Source: Nectonema munidae (taxonomy: Eukaryota; Nematomorpha; Nectonematoida; Nectonematidae). From it: a DNA stretch of 64,000 nucleotides. Made by a program: the position numbers and the translations under genes. The stretch spans positions 62,001-126,000 of the forward strand of contig JAUIRK010000388.1 in the NCBI GenBank assembly GCA_030549495.1. The letters run 5' to 3'. Of the stretch, positions 11,788 to 23,719 are shown piece by piece (the stretch's first letter is position 1; every line of letters begins with the position of its first letter). A model generated the notes under the pieces. The model worked only from the letters and a program-made list of their open reading frames with translations. It did no database searches and was not told the DNA's origin.

Positions 11788-11971
11788 GATTCTCATGAAA
11801 AATAATTGACACCGTCATATTCGCAATCAATTATTTAGTGGGTTCCCGCGAGAAATTGCAAAAATATTCAATATTTTAAGAAAAAAGGTCTGTCACTGAG
11901 GAAATAAAAAATAGCCGGTCACGAATAGGGTTAAGAGGGCTTTGCTCCCTCCATATAAATATGGCGCTAGT

Positions 11972-12530
11972 AGGATTACGGAGGTAAAATATCAACTCCA
12001 ACTCGAAGTACAGTAGACCCTCGTTAACTCGGACCCTGATAACTCGGATATCGGATAAGTCGGACCGTGACCGAGAATACAAATGTTTGCCCTCATAGGC
12101 TTACAAGGGGTCATTTCCATTAACTGTTTTAATTTCGCTTCGGCTTAAAAGCAGCCATTTTATTTTTTTTACTCCATAGGTAGTTCGCGGTCAGACGTTA
12201 TTCCAAAGCTTATTGTGGCTATAAATTCGTCTAATTTGAAATATTTTTTTAAACCATATATATATATATAGTAGACCCTCTGTTATGTCGGACACCCTTC
12301 TCTCCCGAGGGTCTACTGTACTCAAAAAAATCCGACTCCAAATTCAAAGCCAGCTCTTACAACCGGTTAGGACTGAAGAATGGCCACTCCATATGCTTAG
12401 AAAATTTAACTATTTTTTCATTTATATAAAATACTTTGAAACTTGAAAAAATTGGACTCCAAAATTTTATTAGATGCCGACTTGGACTGCTGCTATTCGT
12501 TTCGCAAGATGTAACGGGAGTTTTACGTTT
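11972..12530. mobile_element. Second copy of the GGAGTC hAT family, interrupted
   Basis: 'aggattacggaggtaaaat' followed by 'caactccaactc' repeats the end of the 11259-11787 family, in the other orientation. It is interrupted at 12011-12318 by a pogo MITE and resumes as 'ctcaaaaaaatccgactcc'. The far end is not clear. Confidence 0.5.
12011..12318. mobile_element. Tigger/pogo MITE with TA duplication
   Basis: CAGTAGACCCTCG at the left and its exact complement CGAGGGTCTACTG at the right, flanked by TA on both sides (12009-12010, 12319-12320). Internal strings 'aactcggaccc' and 'gtcggacc' are typical of pogo/Tigger MITEs. A partial repeat of the terminus (gtagaccctctgttatgtcg) starts at about 12271, after a (TA)n run. 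Confidence 0.85.
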
Positions 12531-12564
12531 CTTACCCTTCTTTGGTTTCGATAGTAAGTAATCC

Positions 12565-14100
12565 ATGTATTCATGCAATATGTGTTCGTTTAGAACAAGA
12601 AGACAAAATGATTATTTATTACACTTAGTTGATAATCATAAGGATGTAAAACTTTCATGTTTTTATTGTTGTAAAAATTATACTACTAAGCATAGTTTAT
12701 TAAAACATTTGCGACTGAAGCATTTTGAATTGATTGCTAATTGTGATACAAGTAGTGATACAATTTTGTACTCAGAAAATGAATATAATTTTTGTCATAG
12801 TAATATGAATATTTCTTTACCCCATGTTGCTCATACAATACCTTTTTTTTCAAAAAGGTAACATTTTAATCATGAATTATGAAACGAGATTTAAATTTGT
12901 TTACTTTATTTTAGATTGGTTATTTCAAATTAATTTATTTTAAGTGCCGATTATTTGCCTAAAGATTGGAAAAAAAACTTTTAAATAAAGAACCTCTGGA
13001 AAAAAAGATATTCGAAAACTTCTTGACGCTCTTTATTTATACATAACAAATTTTGAAGATGGAATGTATTATGTTTTTTGTTCTATCATTTTATAATATA
13101 ATTAACATTTTTATACTAAGTTATCCTACTTCTACTGTTTACAAAAATATCACTGAAAGTTTACTGAATCAGTACCCTCTGCTCCAAACTTTACATCAGA
13201 TGGATTATCAGTCGGCTTTTGTAAAAGATTATTTGTAAGGTAATAAGCTTATTCTATTTTAAAAGTTATATTTAGATATATTGGAACGAAAAAATAAAAT
13301 ACAAATTTCAAAATGAAAGGAAAGGGAAAGAGAAAAATCTTAATATTGTTAAAGAGAAAAAAAGAAAAATAGTAAGTATTCAAAATGAAGAAAATTCTAC
13401 ACAAGATACTTATTCAAATTATATAAATATGCAAGAAACTTTCCAAAAACGAAGACTCTTAGTATCAAAAAGTAAAAACATTTTTGATGTTATTACTCGC
13501 TACCCAATGCTGAAGCTAGAAGAGTTTAGAAGAATGCATCTCGTAAATTTTGAAGATATAAACAAATATACTCTACAAAAATGTTAATGTTTAAGCTGCA
13601 ATAGAAAATGTTTTTGAAAATAAAATAAAAGTCGGTTGCGCAAACTTTACAAAATTTTTACCTAAATGTGAAAATGGTAATATTTTAAAAACATAATTAT
13701 AACATTTAATATTGATAACTGTTTAGAATCACTGGATTTCCTCCTTATTTTTAAAATATCCTACTTGTTTAATGAAAATTTTTGGAAATGAAGAGCGCGC
13801 TCCGATTTCACTAATAGTGAAAAATACAATTGAAAGCGACGAAGAAGACAGTTTTGAACTTATAATTGATGGAATTATTTTATCGAAAACAAATGCGTTT
13901 TTAAAACTTTTCAATATTTTTTTTATTCTTGTTATGTATTCAACTTAAAATATCCTCCTTCCGTTTATAAAACTCTTATTTTAATTCAGGAACTGTTTTT
14001 TGAAATTAAAAACTTATCAAAAAAAAAGATTATCAGAATATATTCTGAAATAATGAAAGAATTTGGGTCACTTAAAACAGTTCTTGAAAATAAAAAGTAA
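12565..14100 (+). pseudogene. Decayed C2H2-finger gene of a repetitive family (SAMD3-like tail)
   Basis: The frame 12565-12861 encodes two C2H2-like fingers (MYSCNMCSFRTRRQNDYLLH then LSCFYCCKNYTTKHSLLKHL) and ends at a plausible splice donor (aaaaag/gtaaca). Downstream frames carry YPTSTVYKNITESLLNQYP, then a lysine-rich stretch (about 13314-13585), then NTIESDEEDSFELIIDGIIL and YPPSVYKTLILIQELFFEI (about 13750-14020). From memory, this order resembles the multi-copy 'SAMD3-like' proteins of fish and invertebrates. The second half is spread over several frames with stops, so it is either a pseudogene or a multi-exon gene I cannot resolve. No expression evidence is visible. Confidence 0.35.
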
Positions 14101-15060
14101 TTTATGTTTGTTTGTTTTATTTAGTTATATTATATATCGTATATTCTCTTAATTAAGCTTTTACATTTGTTTTATTCTAGAAATGTTTAATAAACTTATG
14201 CATTATTTTAATTAGAAAAGTAAAAATATGCGACTGTATATCTTTGAGCATCTAACGCAATAATTGCCAAACTTATTCAGCCCACTACTCTTAGTTTTAA
14301 GTTAACTTTTTGAATTACCCTGCCGCCTTCCAAATATTTTAATGAAGTTAATTCTTCACTGTCGTTTTTATAATTTTTATTTGAAACGGAATGATTATTT
14401 TCTTTTCAGGAAAGTGAATCACGGAGAAAGTTTTCCCAATAAGTGATATACATAACTAGTACATAATACTAACTATATATGAGTACTATTAACTAATAAA
14501 GATTGGTAGACATTACTAATTAAGCTGTTAACAAAATGTACTAACTAAGATAGTAAAATTTACTAATATTTTTTATGATAGATTGGTAAATAATACTAAT
14601 TAAATTAGTGGATTTAGGTACAGTAAAACCCACTAATTAAGTTAGTAATATTTACTAATTATTTTTTTCAGTGAATCTTCATAGCATGATTTCATCAACT
14701 ATTTAATATAAAAACACAATGTAAATTCTTCAAATGGTCTAAATTCATGAAATTTATCGTCTTTCGTTTCTTAAAAAAATACCACGTCCTTATCTGAACA
14801 TGTTCAAAAAATTAACGTCATCTATAAAAAAATTTCAAATTTTGAAAAGTACGTTTGAATATTTATCAGACAAAAAAAGAAATAAAAAGAATAATTTTGA
14901 CAAATTTATATATGAATATGAATGAAAAAAGTCTAATCATTATTTTGAAATTATATTTTGTATGATTCCAATAAATTGGTTCATTACATTTTCCGTCTTT
15001 TCTTGTCGCTCTTTTTTTTATTTGTAAGTAAATATATGGGATTAACTGAGTCATAAATAC
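14101..15060. repeat. AT-rich region with clustered 'actaatta' motifs
   Basis: No gene. Between about 14450 and 14675, words such as 'tactaatta', 'ttagtaatatttactaat' and 'attggtagacattactaatt' recur in both orientations, suggesting a degenerate short-period or foldback repeat. The rest shows nothing recognisable. Confidence 0.4.
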
Positions 15061-15064
15061 AGAG

Positions 15065-16290
15065 ATGAAGAAAAAGAAGAAGTCTAGCCAAGATCCTGGT
15101 CTAGACGCAAGTAATATATAACAATAACATAATATCTAGGAATGAAGAGATTATTAAGCAAATTCGCAATAATCTCACAGTGAAGTCCGAATCAAGCTCC
15201 TCTGAGTGCGAGTCTGAGACTAGGAAAACACAGAACAAAAGAGACCACCCTCTGACTCCAAATCGGATGGAGAGTTCAACAAAGTAAGGAGACGCCCCAA
15301 ACATCAAGTTGTTAAGGCAGCTGCTGACACAGTCAGACCTAGGCTCAAATTTATAACTGTCTTTTTAAAAAACATACCTAATCTTGGTAGTAAGCTGGCC
15401 ACTTACAAAGAAATTATTTCTCAAAAATCCACGGTGAAAATTATAAACATGTTTAAATTGGGGAAACTCAATCTTATTAAAGTTTTGGTCGAGGATGTTA
15501 AGTCCAAGGACGCTCTTCTCCAAACCTTGCCAAATGGCCATTTGTAAAGGGGTACGTATCAAAGGAGAAGGCATGTGCAATAGTGATCAAGGGGCTGACG
15601 ATGCAAGACGCTGCAGATGTCTCTGATGCCATAAAATCTCTTGGGTACACTTGTACTGTGGAACCTCTGTTCAAATCCATGGAAAAGGGGTCATGCTTAA
15701 AGGTAACCCTCGACAGCAAGGTAACCGTCGATAATCTGACAAAAAATGGAATCAACATTCTTGGCCTAAGATTTCGCTTCCATGAATTTCGTTCGAGATC
15801 CAAAGCTCTACAATGTTACAAGTGCCAAAAATTAGGACACGTGTCAGAAGCATGCCAAAACAAAGAATGCTGTTTAATATGTGGGGGGAACATGACCGCC
15901 GCACATGCATTGCAACTCCAAAGATTAGCAAATGCTATCTCTGTGGAGCCGAGGGACACTCCGCTGCTTTTAACAACTGTCCAACAAAGTTAGTAGCCTT
16001 TCAAGCGAAAGAAGCCTCAAAAAAATCCTAGGTAAATCCGAAGCAACAAACTACCAAGGTAAATATTAAGGCTAAGTCTGTGCAGGTAAACAAGCCCAAG
16101 CCATACATTCCAAAGACAGTATTAGCTGGGTCATCTTATTCTCAAGCAGTGACCAGCCCTATCTTAACTAAGGCACCATTATCAAATGAGCCTTCCTTCT
16201 CTGAGGAAGCCATTATGAAAATAGCGCTTTCCATTTTTAAATCTCCAACATTCAAAGAACAACTGGAAAAAATGGTGAGCGTAGTGGCTG
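15065..16290 (+). pseudogene. LINE ORF1 (zinc-knuckle protein) fragment
   Basis: A lysine-rich start (MKKKKKSSQDPGLD) is followed by a region with a LINE-type sequence ('GINILGLRFRFHEF') and then zinc knuckles. CYKCQKLGHVSEAC is a CX2CX4HX4C knuckle near 15813-15854, CCLICGG follows, and a further CYLCGAEGH knuckle lies in the neighbouring frame near 15940. The C-terminal part (15990-16290) is rich in K, P and S. This is the layout of ORF1 in Jockey-type non-LTR retrotransposons: nucleic-acid binding and RNP formation. At least two frames are needed, and no endonuclease or reverse transcriptase follows. It ends at a G-rich tract. Confidence 0.55.
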
Positions 16291-16320
16291 GGGGGGGGGG
16301 CAGGAGCGGGGGGGGGGGGA
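16291..16320 (+). repeat. G-rich tract
   Basis: Two runs of nine to ten G separated by 'caggagc'. It marks the end of LINE similarity and could be a G-quadruplex former. Confidence 0.8.
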
Positions 16321-17790
16321 TAAAAAGAATTATATTTTCTCCTTGTGAGAAAGTGTATGAAATTTAATTTTTGGAGTATCATGTTATAATATAAGAAAGT
16401 TGTTAAAAAGGATGTCAACAAATATTCTTTATTGATATGTCTAGTAATATATCTTAGACTGGAAGTTTTGATAGTCTGAATGATGGTTTGTGTTCAAATC
16501 AGTAGATGTTTGTGATATGATCTTCAATGTATTAATTTCTTTCTCGACAATTTATCCCCAATTCCTCTAAACTTTTTGTTAAATGAATATCTTTAATAAG
16601 TCAATCTATGAGGATAATCAGTTTCGAATATGTGTATATTATGTAGGTTGTATTTGAAATTAGGGAAAATAATATTTGGGAGGTATTTCTTGTGGAATAA
16701 GGTGAATTATCTAAATGAAGTTATTATCTTTGGAAATTATAAAATACATATAGGAATATTATTTTAAAATATATAAATAATGGTAGATTATTTTATTGAG
16801 TCAAAAGATAAGAGGGAAGAAGGTTTAGTATATGGTTTCTTAAAGATTGTGGTCAATTCCGGTAGAATTTAAAATTAACAATAAAATTATATTACTCATT
16901 TTGAGATGTTCTCATCTTAAAAAATTGAGATCTTAAAAATTTTAGAACTGTTTATGGTCATAGAGATGTTTTTGTTAGAAAATGTTGGAGAAATTAAATA
17001 AAAAGTTTATTGAAAAATAAGGATAAGATTATTATAAGTGAGTCTAAAATGAATTTTGGGGGTATATGTTAATAAAGAAATGTTATTAGTGTGCTAATAT
17101 AATAGCCGAATATGGAATTTGGATATAGTTCTGTTTTTCTGGTTCTAGATCTCTATAAATTTAGGATTAAGAAGGTATATAAAAATTATTAGGTATTATA
17201 TGTAATTTCTGGAGTTGTTAGTTATATATTTATTATAAAATATATATCCTAGGAGAAATATATACTCATATATGTATATATGGGATGGAATAAATTCTAT
17301 TTAGGAAATAATTCTGTGGTGGTTATTGGTTTTGTCAAGAATTGAAAGTTTTATAGGTAGTGTCTGATTCAAATTTTAGTAATCAATATATAATAAAGAT
17401 TGTTTCAAATTGGGAGGTGTTAGGTTTATTTCTCAGTGTATTTATATATTTTAACATAATTTTTAAAATAATATATATAAAAGGTATATATGATAAAAGG
17501 TAGGGTTTAGTGGGATGGAAATCATATTCAATTGGAGGGGGGATATGAAAGGATGGGTGATAAAATAATATAATTGATAAATTATCAATCAGAAAATTAA
17601 AAATAATTATATAAGAAAAATTAAATAATTAAATTCAACTTTTGGAAACTTTTATTATATAAAAAAAGTAAAAATTAACATAAGCTATATATAAAAAATG
17701 GAAGCAGATAAATGGTGCACACAATTATAAACTTTTCAAAATAAGAATACTGAAAAACTATCAGCAATTTTGACATAAAATTTTTGTATG
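16321..17790. other. AT-rich stretch, no gene seen
   Basis: About 1.4 kb with no long frame on either strand. The + strand is noticeably rich in G over C and in 'atatat' words, unlike the flanks. I recognise no repeat family. Confidence 0.4.
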
Positions 17791-17794
17791 GGCT

Positions 17795-19120
17795 TTACAT
17801 ATATGTTTTTTTACATTTATGACATTTTCTTGTTCCTCTTTTCTTAGGCTTGCAGGCAGATAAATAACAATACCCACGAGAAGATGTAGGAACTATAGCA
17901 TCTTCTTCAACACCAAAAAATCTAATCAAATCTCCAGTGACTCCATGAGTAAAAGGATCATTCAGTCTGATTTTCATTGAAATCTCGTCAAGTTTGAGGG
18001 ATAAATCTCTCAAAAAATACTTCCTTCCATTTTTGCGGGAAGATGGGGAACTATTCAGGAGAATTATGCTTCAGAATTATCCAGCTATTATGAGCAGAAA
18101 TATCTAGATAATTGCAAAAAATCAAAAAAGGCCATTTCTTAGAAGGTTTGTAACATGTAAACTCTCTAAGCATTTTATTAGATATACCAACACCGGGTAT
18201 GAACTGGTTATTCTCTAGGATATTTTCCGGTTTACTGGGTTCGCCTATCAGCTCTATTTTACCAAGGTGTTGGGATGAAAGGACATATACTACTTTGAAA
18301 AAAATTTTCGCATGCTTGTGAGGTATATAAGCGGTTAGCGAACCATGCTCGGTGTATAGAAACTTACTCTCGTATTCGGCAAGTTTCAAATCTTTCAGAT
18401 AGTTAGGCCTAATTATGGGAGGCATAAACTTTCTTGTAGCCATAACTGTTCAACAAATAGTATATCCATTTTCTTTTGCTAATTTACATAGATTATGCGA
18501 TGTAAAAAAGCGGTCAGTGTATATACCACACCCTTTCAGTAAATTCGAGTTTAAAACATCGTTTAACAATTTCTTCAGAAGAAAACTAATTTTTGTCAGC
18601 TAATCCAGGTACATCGATTTCAGGCTTGAAAATATAAAAAGTTCGAGCATCGTTACAATGATAACATTTTATGCTATAGTGGCCAGGCTTTGATTGATCA
18701 TAAATTTTCAATGAAGTTTGTCCTTTGAATTTTATTAGTTGCTCGTAAATTGTGATGAAGTCTTGAGGAGTGAAATATTTGCTACACGTTCGAAAAAAAT
18801 GATCATGTAAAAAGCGGATAGCAGAAATTTTATCGGCTGAGCTTCTTTGACTTGTGTTGTCGAAACAAATGAATTTGTGAATCAAAAGAAACATGTCTCT
18901 ATTCAAAGCTGCTTTGAGAAAAGGCTCACTATTTTTATGAGGAAAAAGATATTTTATGTCTACGTGTTGATCTCTACACTGGCCAATATAAAGCAAGCAA
19001 GCAATGTATGCGAGGAAATCCCCCATGCAGAATTTTTGATAACAGTAGTTAAACTTTCAGAAGACATAAGTTCATTTCTAAAAATAGTTACCGTGAAAAA
19101 GTTTGTAAATAAAAAGTGCA
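17795..19120 (-). pseudogene. piggyBac transposase relic
   Basis: Three minus-strand pieces in order. Piece 18586-19026 has the N-terminal/core part: FLHDHFFRTCSKYFTPQDFI, then 'TIYEQLIKFKGQTSLKIYDQSKPGHYSIK', the piggyBac pattern T-x-x-EQL-x-x-F-x-G around the first catalytic Asp (Glu here). Piece 18051-18443 has the middle, and 17795-18013 has the tail 'RGYCYLSACKPKKRGTRKCH' with C-x-K-C-K-K, a remnant of the Cys-rich C-terminal domain. Frames are broken between the pieces. Termini and TTAA flanks were not found. Confidence 0.65.
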
Positions 19121-19229
19121 ATCTTTTCAACAAATTTATACTTATTAACTTTTAAAAACTAAATTTTGAGAAATTGAGAATGAAACTCAAACTACATATA
19201 ATAATTCTTGTTACATTTTTTTAGACTAA

Positions 19230-19436
19230 CATTATTTCTACTTCAAGTTTGTCTTTTTCCAAATCAAGTTCGTCTTCTCCTGTTTTAATTTCGTCTTTCC
19301 CAGTTTAATTTCATCATTTTCACTTTAAGTTTAATGTAACTTTCAAATAGAATTGGAAAAAAAACTTAAACTGAAAAGAGAAGAACTTAAACGGAAAAGG
19401 ACAAAATTAAACTTAAAACGGAATAGTATAAATGAA
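19230..19436. repeat. Hairpin repeat of 'aagtttgtctttttc' units
   Basis: The left arm has repeated motifs such as 'caagtttgtctttttcc' and 'tttaatttcgtctttccc'. The right arm has their complements ('aaacttaaactgaaaagag', 'aacggaaaaggacaaaatt'). Arms of about 90 bases each could form an imperfect hairpin. Similar in design to 63246-63503. Confidence 0.6.
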
Positions 19437-20383
19437 TAGCATGAGAACCTCTTGTGTAAAGAAGAGACAAAAATCAATGTTTTCAGAACTTGAGCTTTCA
19501 TCGGGGGTAGCTTTCAGTATCAAAGTAGTCAGAAAGATCACTACTAGATGTAACGTTTGAAGAAGAGTTAGTTGATGATGTAGGAGTGAAGATTGAAACA
19601 ATTGAAAATCAAAATGGAACAAAAACAGTGTTGAGAAGTACAACGATCAATCAAAACATTTTACAAACTTATGGTTCCACTTGAAGCCATGATTGAAATT
19701 CTACAAGGTTATATTAGTCTGCACGCACATAACAACTCTTCATTTATTGATTTATTTTATACGTATTTATTCGTTGTTGAATGGAAGAAAGAGAAATCTT
19801 ACCATGGATCCCTCATATTTTTGTGTTTCAACTTATTCGTGCTAACTAGCTTTGTGATTTTTTCGGTGAACAAAGTAATAAATCCAACATATAGAGTTCA
19901 TCCAAATTTTAGATTTATTTTTCGATTCTGAAAATGTTCTAAGGTCAGCAGCCAATCATTTATTTTTGTTAGAAATTATATAAAAAAAATACATCCTAGG
20001 TCATAAAATATTAGCAGTTTAATTCTTGATGTTCAGTGGTATTTGGAAGTAAATTTACATTAATTTATGAAAAAAAATAATAGATGGCGTTAATTTTTTA
20101 CAAAATTTTCCGTCTTGATTGCAATAAAAGACAAAACACACTAAAAATAATTTTTTGATTTAAGGGAGCTATTTTACAAAAAAGTAAATATTTATGATTT
20201 TTCTCATGTAAAAAAACTGGGAGTTTTACAGCATAGATCCGTCTTTCGAGTTAGTGTTAAATGACCAGTCTTGCGAGGGTTTTTGTATTTAAATATTGAA
20301 AACAACCCTGCTTGAGTAAAATTTAAAAAAAATTAAACTTACAATTAACCAAGTATATCATTTTTAATCTAAATACAAAAACC
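19437..20383. other. Intergenic, nothing recognised
   Basis: No supported gene. Short frames on both strands lack family similarity. Lies between the piggyBac/hairpin debris and the 3' end of gamma-tubulin. Confidence 0.35.
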
Positions 20384-20389
20384 TTTATT
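20384..20389 (-). promoter_or_regulatory. Polyadenylation signal overlapping the gamma-tubulin stop
   Basis: On the minus strand the final codons read ACT AAA TAA AGG, so AATAAA (20384-20389) contains the stop codon TAA. If used, the 3' UTR would be only about 10-30 bases. Confidence 0.5.
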
Positions 20390-21758
20390 TAGTAATATTC
20401 AAATTATTTAAGAAATCAGGAGAAGTAACATCATTATAAGTTTGTATGAGATTTCTAATAACTTCAGCAGAATTATCCATTTCACTCAAATCATCCTTGA
20501 ATAAATCGCTCTTCTTGAAGTTATCCACGAATGCTTCTCTCTTTCTTAACTTTTCATATTGCTTGAGAATACGAGAAAATTGCGAGATTATGGCAGTGCT
20601 ATTTATCAAAGAAAGACCACTTATTTTGTGGGGACTTTTAACATAGGGAGACGATTTAGAAAAGTTCATATGAATAGAACAGGGATTCCAAGACACAAAT
20701 TTGCTAGAAGAGCTTTCTGTTAATCGTAACAAAGATAAATTCATTTCTGAGATATCAACATCTCCAAGGAGTGTTTGAGAAAGGGAAAGTAAACAGTGAT
20801 GTGAATCCTTAGAATGAGAAACCATTATATTAGATGGATTTAGTAAACGTGCCATTATTTCGCTAACGGTTGTTTTATGAATATTTGATTGTGAAACTGT
20901 AGGCTTCTGCTGTAGATAGGAAGGATTAACAAGAGGAGTGTATCCACTCATGATAAAATGAAGCTGTGAGAGAGGTATAAGTTCTGCTAAAATGCTTGTT
21001 AAACTGCTACTTGTAAAGTGGGGGAAACGAAGTGTTGAAGTTGAGGAAGCCATTACTAGTGATACCAAATAGTTAAGGTGCGAAAATGATGGATTTTCAA
21101 CTTTCAAATGCTGAACAGCTATATGATTCAATGCAGTATTGTCAAGAATTATAGATGAAGTTGCATTTTCAGCCAACTTTCGAAGAGTTAGAAGAGAGTT
21201 GTAAGGTTCAACAACAACATCACTAATTTCATTTTGATTTGGAAATACAGAATACGTCTGCATCAATTTTTTAGGATATAAATCTTCGATTCTTTCTAAT
21301 AAATAAGATCCCATACCAGAACCAGTTCCACCAGCAATTGAATGACACAGAAGAAAGGCTTCCATTCTATCGGTATTTTCAGCTTCGTGATTAATAATAT
21401 TCAAAATATCTTCATCTAATTTTTGCCCCTGTGAATATCCACTAGCCCAATTATTACCAGCTCCACCACCATCAGCAGAAAGATATATATTTTCACGATT
21501 ATAAAGAGAAGCATATGATGAACTTAAAATACTGTTTATAACTCTAGGTTCCAAATCTATGAGGACTGATCTAGGAATATATCTGTCATCATTCGTTTGG
21601 TAAAAAAACAATTCTTTCTTATCAAACGCGTTAGGATCAAAATGTTCAATAAGACCATTTGCTCCAATAGCATGTTCTAAACACATTGTTTTCCAAAATT
21701 CTTGACCTATTTGATTTCCACATTGTCCAATTTGAAGAGTAATTATTTCTCCTGTCAT
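20385..21758 (-). CDS. TUBG: Gamma-tubulin
   Basis: A 457-residue uninterrupted frame, close to the usual 450-460 of gamma-tubulins. It starts [18 protein letters not shown] (family: [18 protein letters not shown]). It keeps [15 protein letters not shown] (97-111), the GTP-binding loop AGGTGSG (142-148), '[20 protein letters not shown]' and, near the C-terminus, '[19 protein letters not shown]' followed by '[13 protein letters not shown]', all diagnostic of gamma rather than alpha or beta tubulin. The protein forms gamma-tubulin ring complexes that nucleate microtubules at centrosomes and spindle poles. The central region (about 260-330) is more divergent and serine-rich than in vertebrates. 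There is no intron in the coding region. A pyrimidine-rich stretch ending in AG about 10-15 bases before the ATG could join a 5' UTR exon. Confidence 0.95.
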   Translation of the reverse strand: MTGEIITLQIGQCGNQIGQEFWKTMCLEHAIGANGLIEHFDPNAFDKKELFFYQTNDDRYIPRSVLIDLEPRVINSILSSSYASLYNRENIYLSADGGGAGNNWASGYSQGQKLDEDILNIINHEAENTDRMEAFLLCHSIAGGTGSGMGSYLLERIEDLYPKKLMQTYSVFPNQNEISDVVVEPYNSLLTLRKLAENATSSIILDNTALNHIAVQHLKVENPSFSHLNYLVSLVMASSTSTLRFPHFTSSSLTSILAELIPLSQLHFIMSGYTPLVNPSYLQQKPTVSQSNIHKTTVSEIMARLLNPSNIMVSHSKDSHHCLLSLSQTLLGDVDISEMNLSLLRLTESSSSKFVSWNPCSIHMNFSKSSPYVKSPHKISGLSLINSTAIISQFSRILKQYEKLRKREAFVDNFKKSDLFKDDLSEMDNSAEVIRNLIQTYNDVTSPDFLNNLNITK

Positions 21759-23719
21759 ATTTAAAATCTGCTAATTAAAATAGAACGAAATAAGATAAAA
21801 TAAATATTAAATAAAATAATTAAAAATATTTATGGTCTATAAATGTTATACTTTATAAATAGCATATAATAGAACAATATTTTTTGAAAAATGTTTTCTA
21901 GAGTTGGATCTCTAATGATTAGATATTTATCAGGATCTCAAAAAGATATAATGATGTTTCAAAAACCATTGAGGAAGATACTATTCTAGTAGTATATGTT
22001 AGATGATTAGCATCAAAAAGTCATGCGTTATAATTAGGAATCAACATTGATCAATGAATTTTACTACTCCAAAGAAACAATTGCATGTATGCCAGTTTAA
22101 ATATATTTAACTTGTGGTATATAGTTTTTATAAGGGAGAAGGAGCTTTGAATAAACAGACTAAATAGAAGAATTACTAAGAAGAAGAAATTTAATTTATA
22201 ATCTTTAGAATGAACACAGGTAAAATCTGAATTACTCAAAGAAAATATTATAAAAATGAACAACATAATCTATCAAAAAATTTTTTGATAGGAATCAAAG
22301 TTAAAAAAATTATATGTACCAAAAAACTAGAAAATAGTGAGCGCTATATTTCAAACGAATATTTATAAAGAACAAAGTATACGAAATAGGTATAAATTTA
22401 CTATGTTTAAAAAATAAATCCGAACATATTGTTTGATGGATTAAATTATAGAAGATAAGTCAAAAATAAAACACCAGGGTTTACCAAAGTATATTACTTC
22501 TTGGCCAAGTATAAAGTTTTTTTTCTGGCTTACAAAATTATCTTTGAATGAACAATATTTTGCTCAAAAATTAAGAAGAAGATTTATTTATTTACAAAAA
22601 AAATATGAAGTCTTTAGTTTATCTTTGCAAGGATTATCAAAAGGCCATATAGCTGCTGCCATGATGATGATACTTTGAAAGTTAAAAGAGCTAATATTAT
22701 GTTTATAGGCTTTATAATGAACATTTTCGTTCCAATATAAAATTATTATTATCGAAAATTAACAATAAAGTAATGGCGAATTTTTATTAAAATCGCTCAG
22801 ATTGTAACTTTCCTGACAAACACAAAATTGAAACTTAATATATTTTTTTAAGTAAACCTATTTCTTATCTTTAAACTTTCAAAATTTAGAATAAAATTTT
22901 ATTAAGCGCACTCCAAAATTATTTTTAGGCACGTACGCCAGGTGGCTTTAGAACCCCATCTTCATTGCTAACCGTTTTTAAATTTCAACTAAGAGATAGT
23001 TTTACACAGATTGTAGTAGTAACTCTCATTATTACGTGTCTTTTATAGTCTATATGATCGATTGTATTTAGTGCTCCTATTTTCTGAAAGTCTTTTACTT
23101 CTTTTATCAATTATATCAATAGATAAACACAATTCTTTAGCTTACGCATTATTAAAATATCTTACAAAGCTCCCAAGCTAAGAAAAGATCGACCACGACG
23201 CGATGACGAAATTTGTTTAGAAATGCTTCCTACACAGCAGTATTTTACTTAAAATTAATATCGTTATTCATTTTGTTTGAAAATTGCCATATGGACACCC
23301 TCGATTCCCTAGGGCAGTGGCGTCGGACTAATTCACTCAAGAGCTTGTTTTTGGCAGCATAAATTAAATATATTAGTTGTAATTTTTGTAATCAAAATCT
23401 AGTATCAGTTAATCTTAAGCCATTTTTCAATTTAATAATTTTATTCTTAAAAAATTGTTCAAATATGTATGAACAACTAAACAAAATCAGCAAGAAATTT
23501 TAGCTTAGGTATTTATTGTTAATATATCAATGAGATGTTTTAATAGCTACTTCGATAAACTTTTTTTACATGCTAATATATTTCATTTCTATTAACTAAA
23601 TTGTAGCCAATTTTATCAAAAAATGGGGGGACTGAGCTATTTAAGAATATTATCAGAGTGGCACAAGGGCTCACATGGCTGAAATTTTTAGGAAAGCGGT
23701 TTGACTATCAAAATACTGT
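21759..23719. other. Long intergenic stretch upstream of gamma-tubulin
   Basis: About 2 kb of AT-rich DNA with no frame I can support on either strand. The gamma-tubulin promoter should lie at its left end. I see no repeat with recognisable ends. Confidence 0.35.

Larger units (their letters stand above)
6930..11930 (-). mobile_element. TTAA element B, 5'-truncated inverted copy with insertions
   Basis: Ends 'cacgaataggg' at 11930 against TTAA (11931-11934). Read in reverse, it follows the copy at 52025-55650 from its left end, including 'aatcaattatttagtgggtt' near 11827, and on through about 54780, where similarity stops near 6930. Collinearity is broken by two later insertions: a hAT relic at about 7951-9960 and a hAT MITE at 11259-11787. 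No coding capacity of its own is visible. Confidence 0.75.

Noticed and set aside
16080-16367. 95-residue frame ending in a glycine run
   Set aside because: First part is the tail of LINE ORF1; the glycines are just a G-run read in frame.
19671-19931. 86-residue hydrophobic frame
   Set aside because: No similarity, no start context or polyadenylation signal; typical of AT-rich chance frames.
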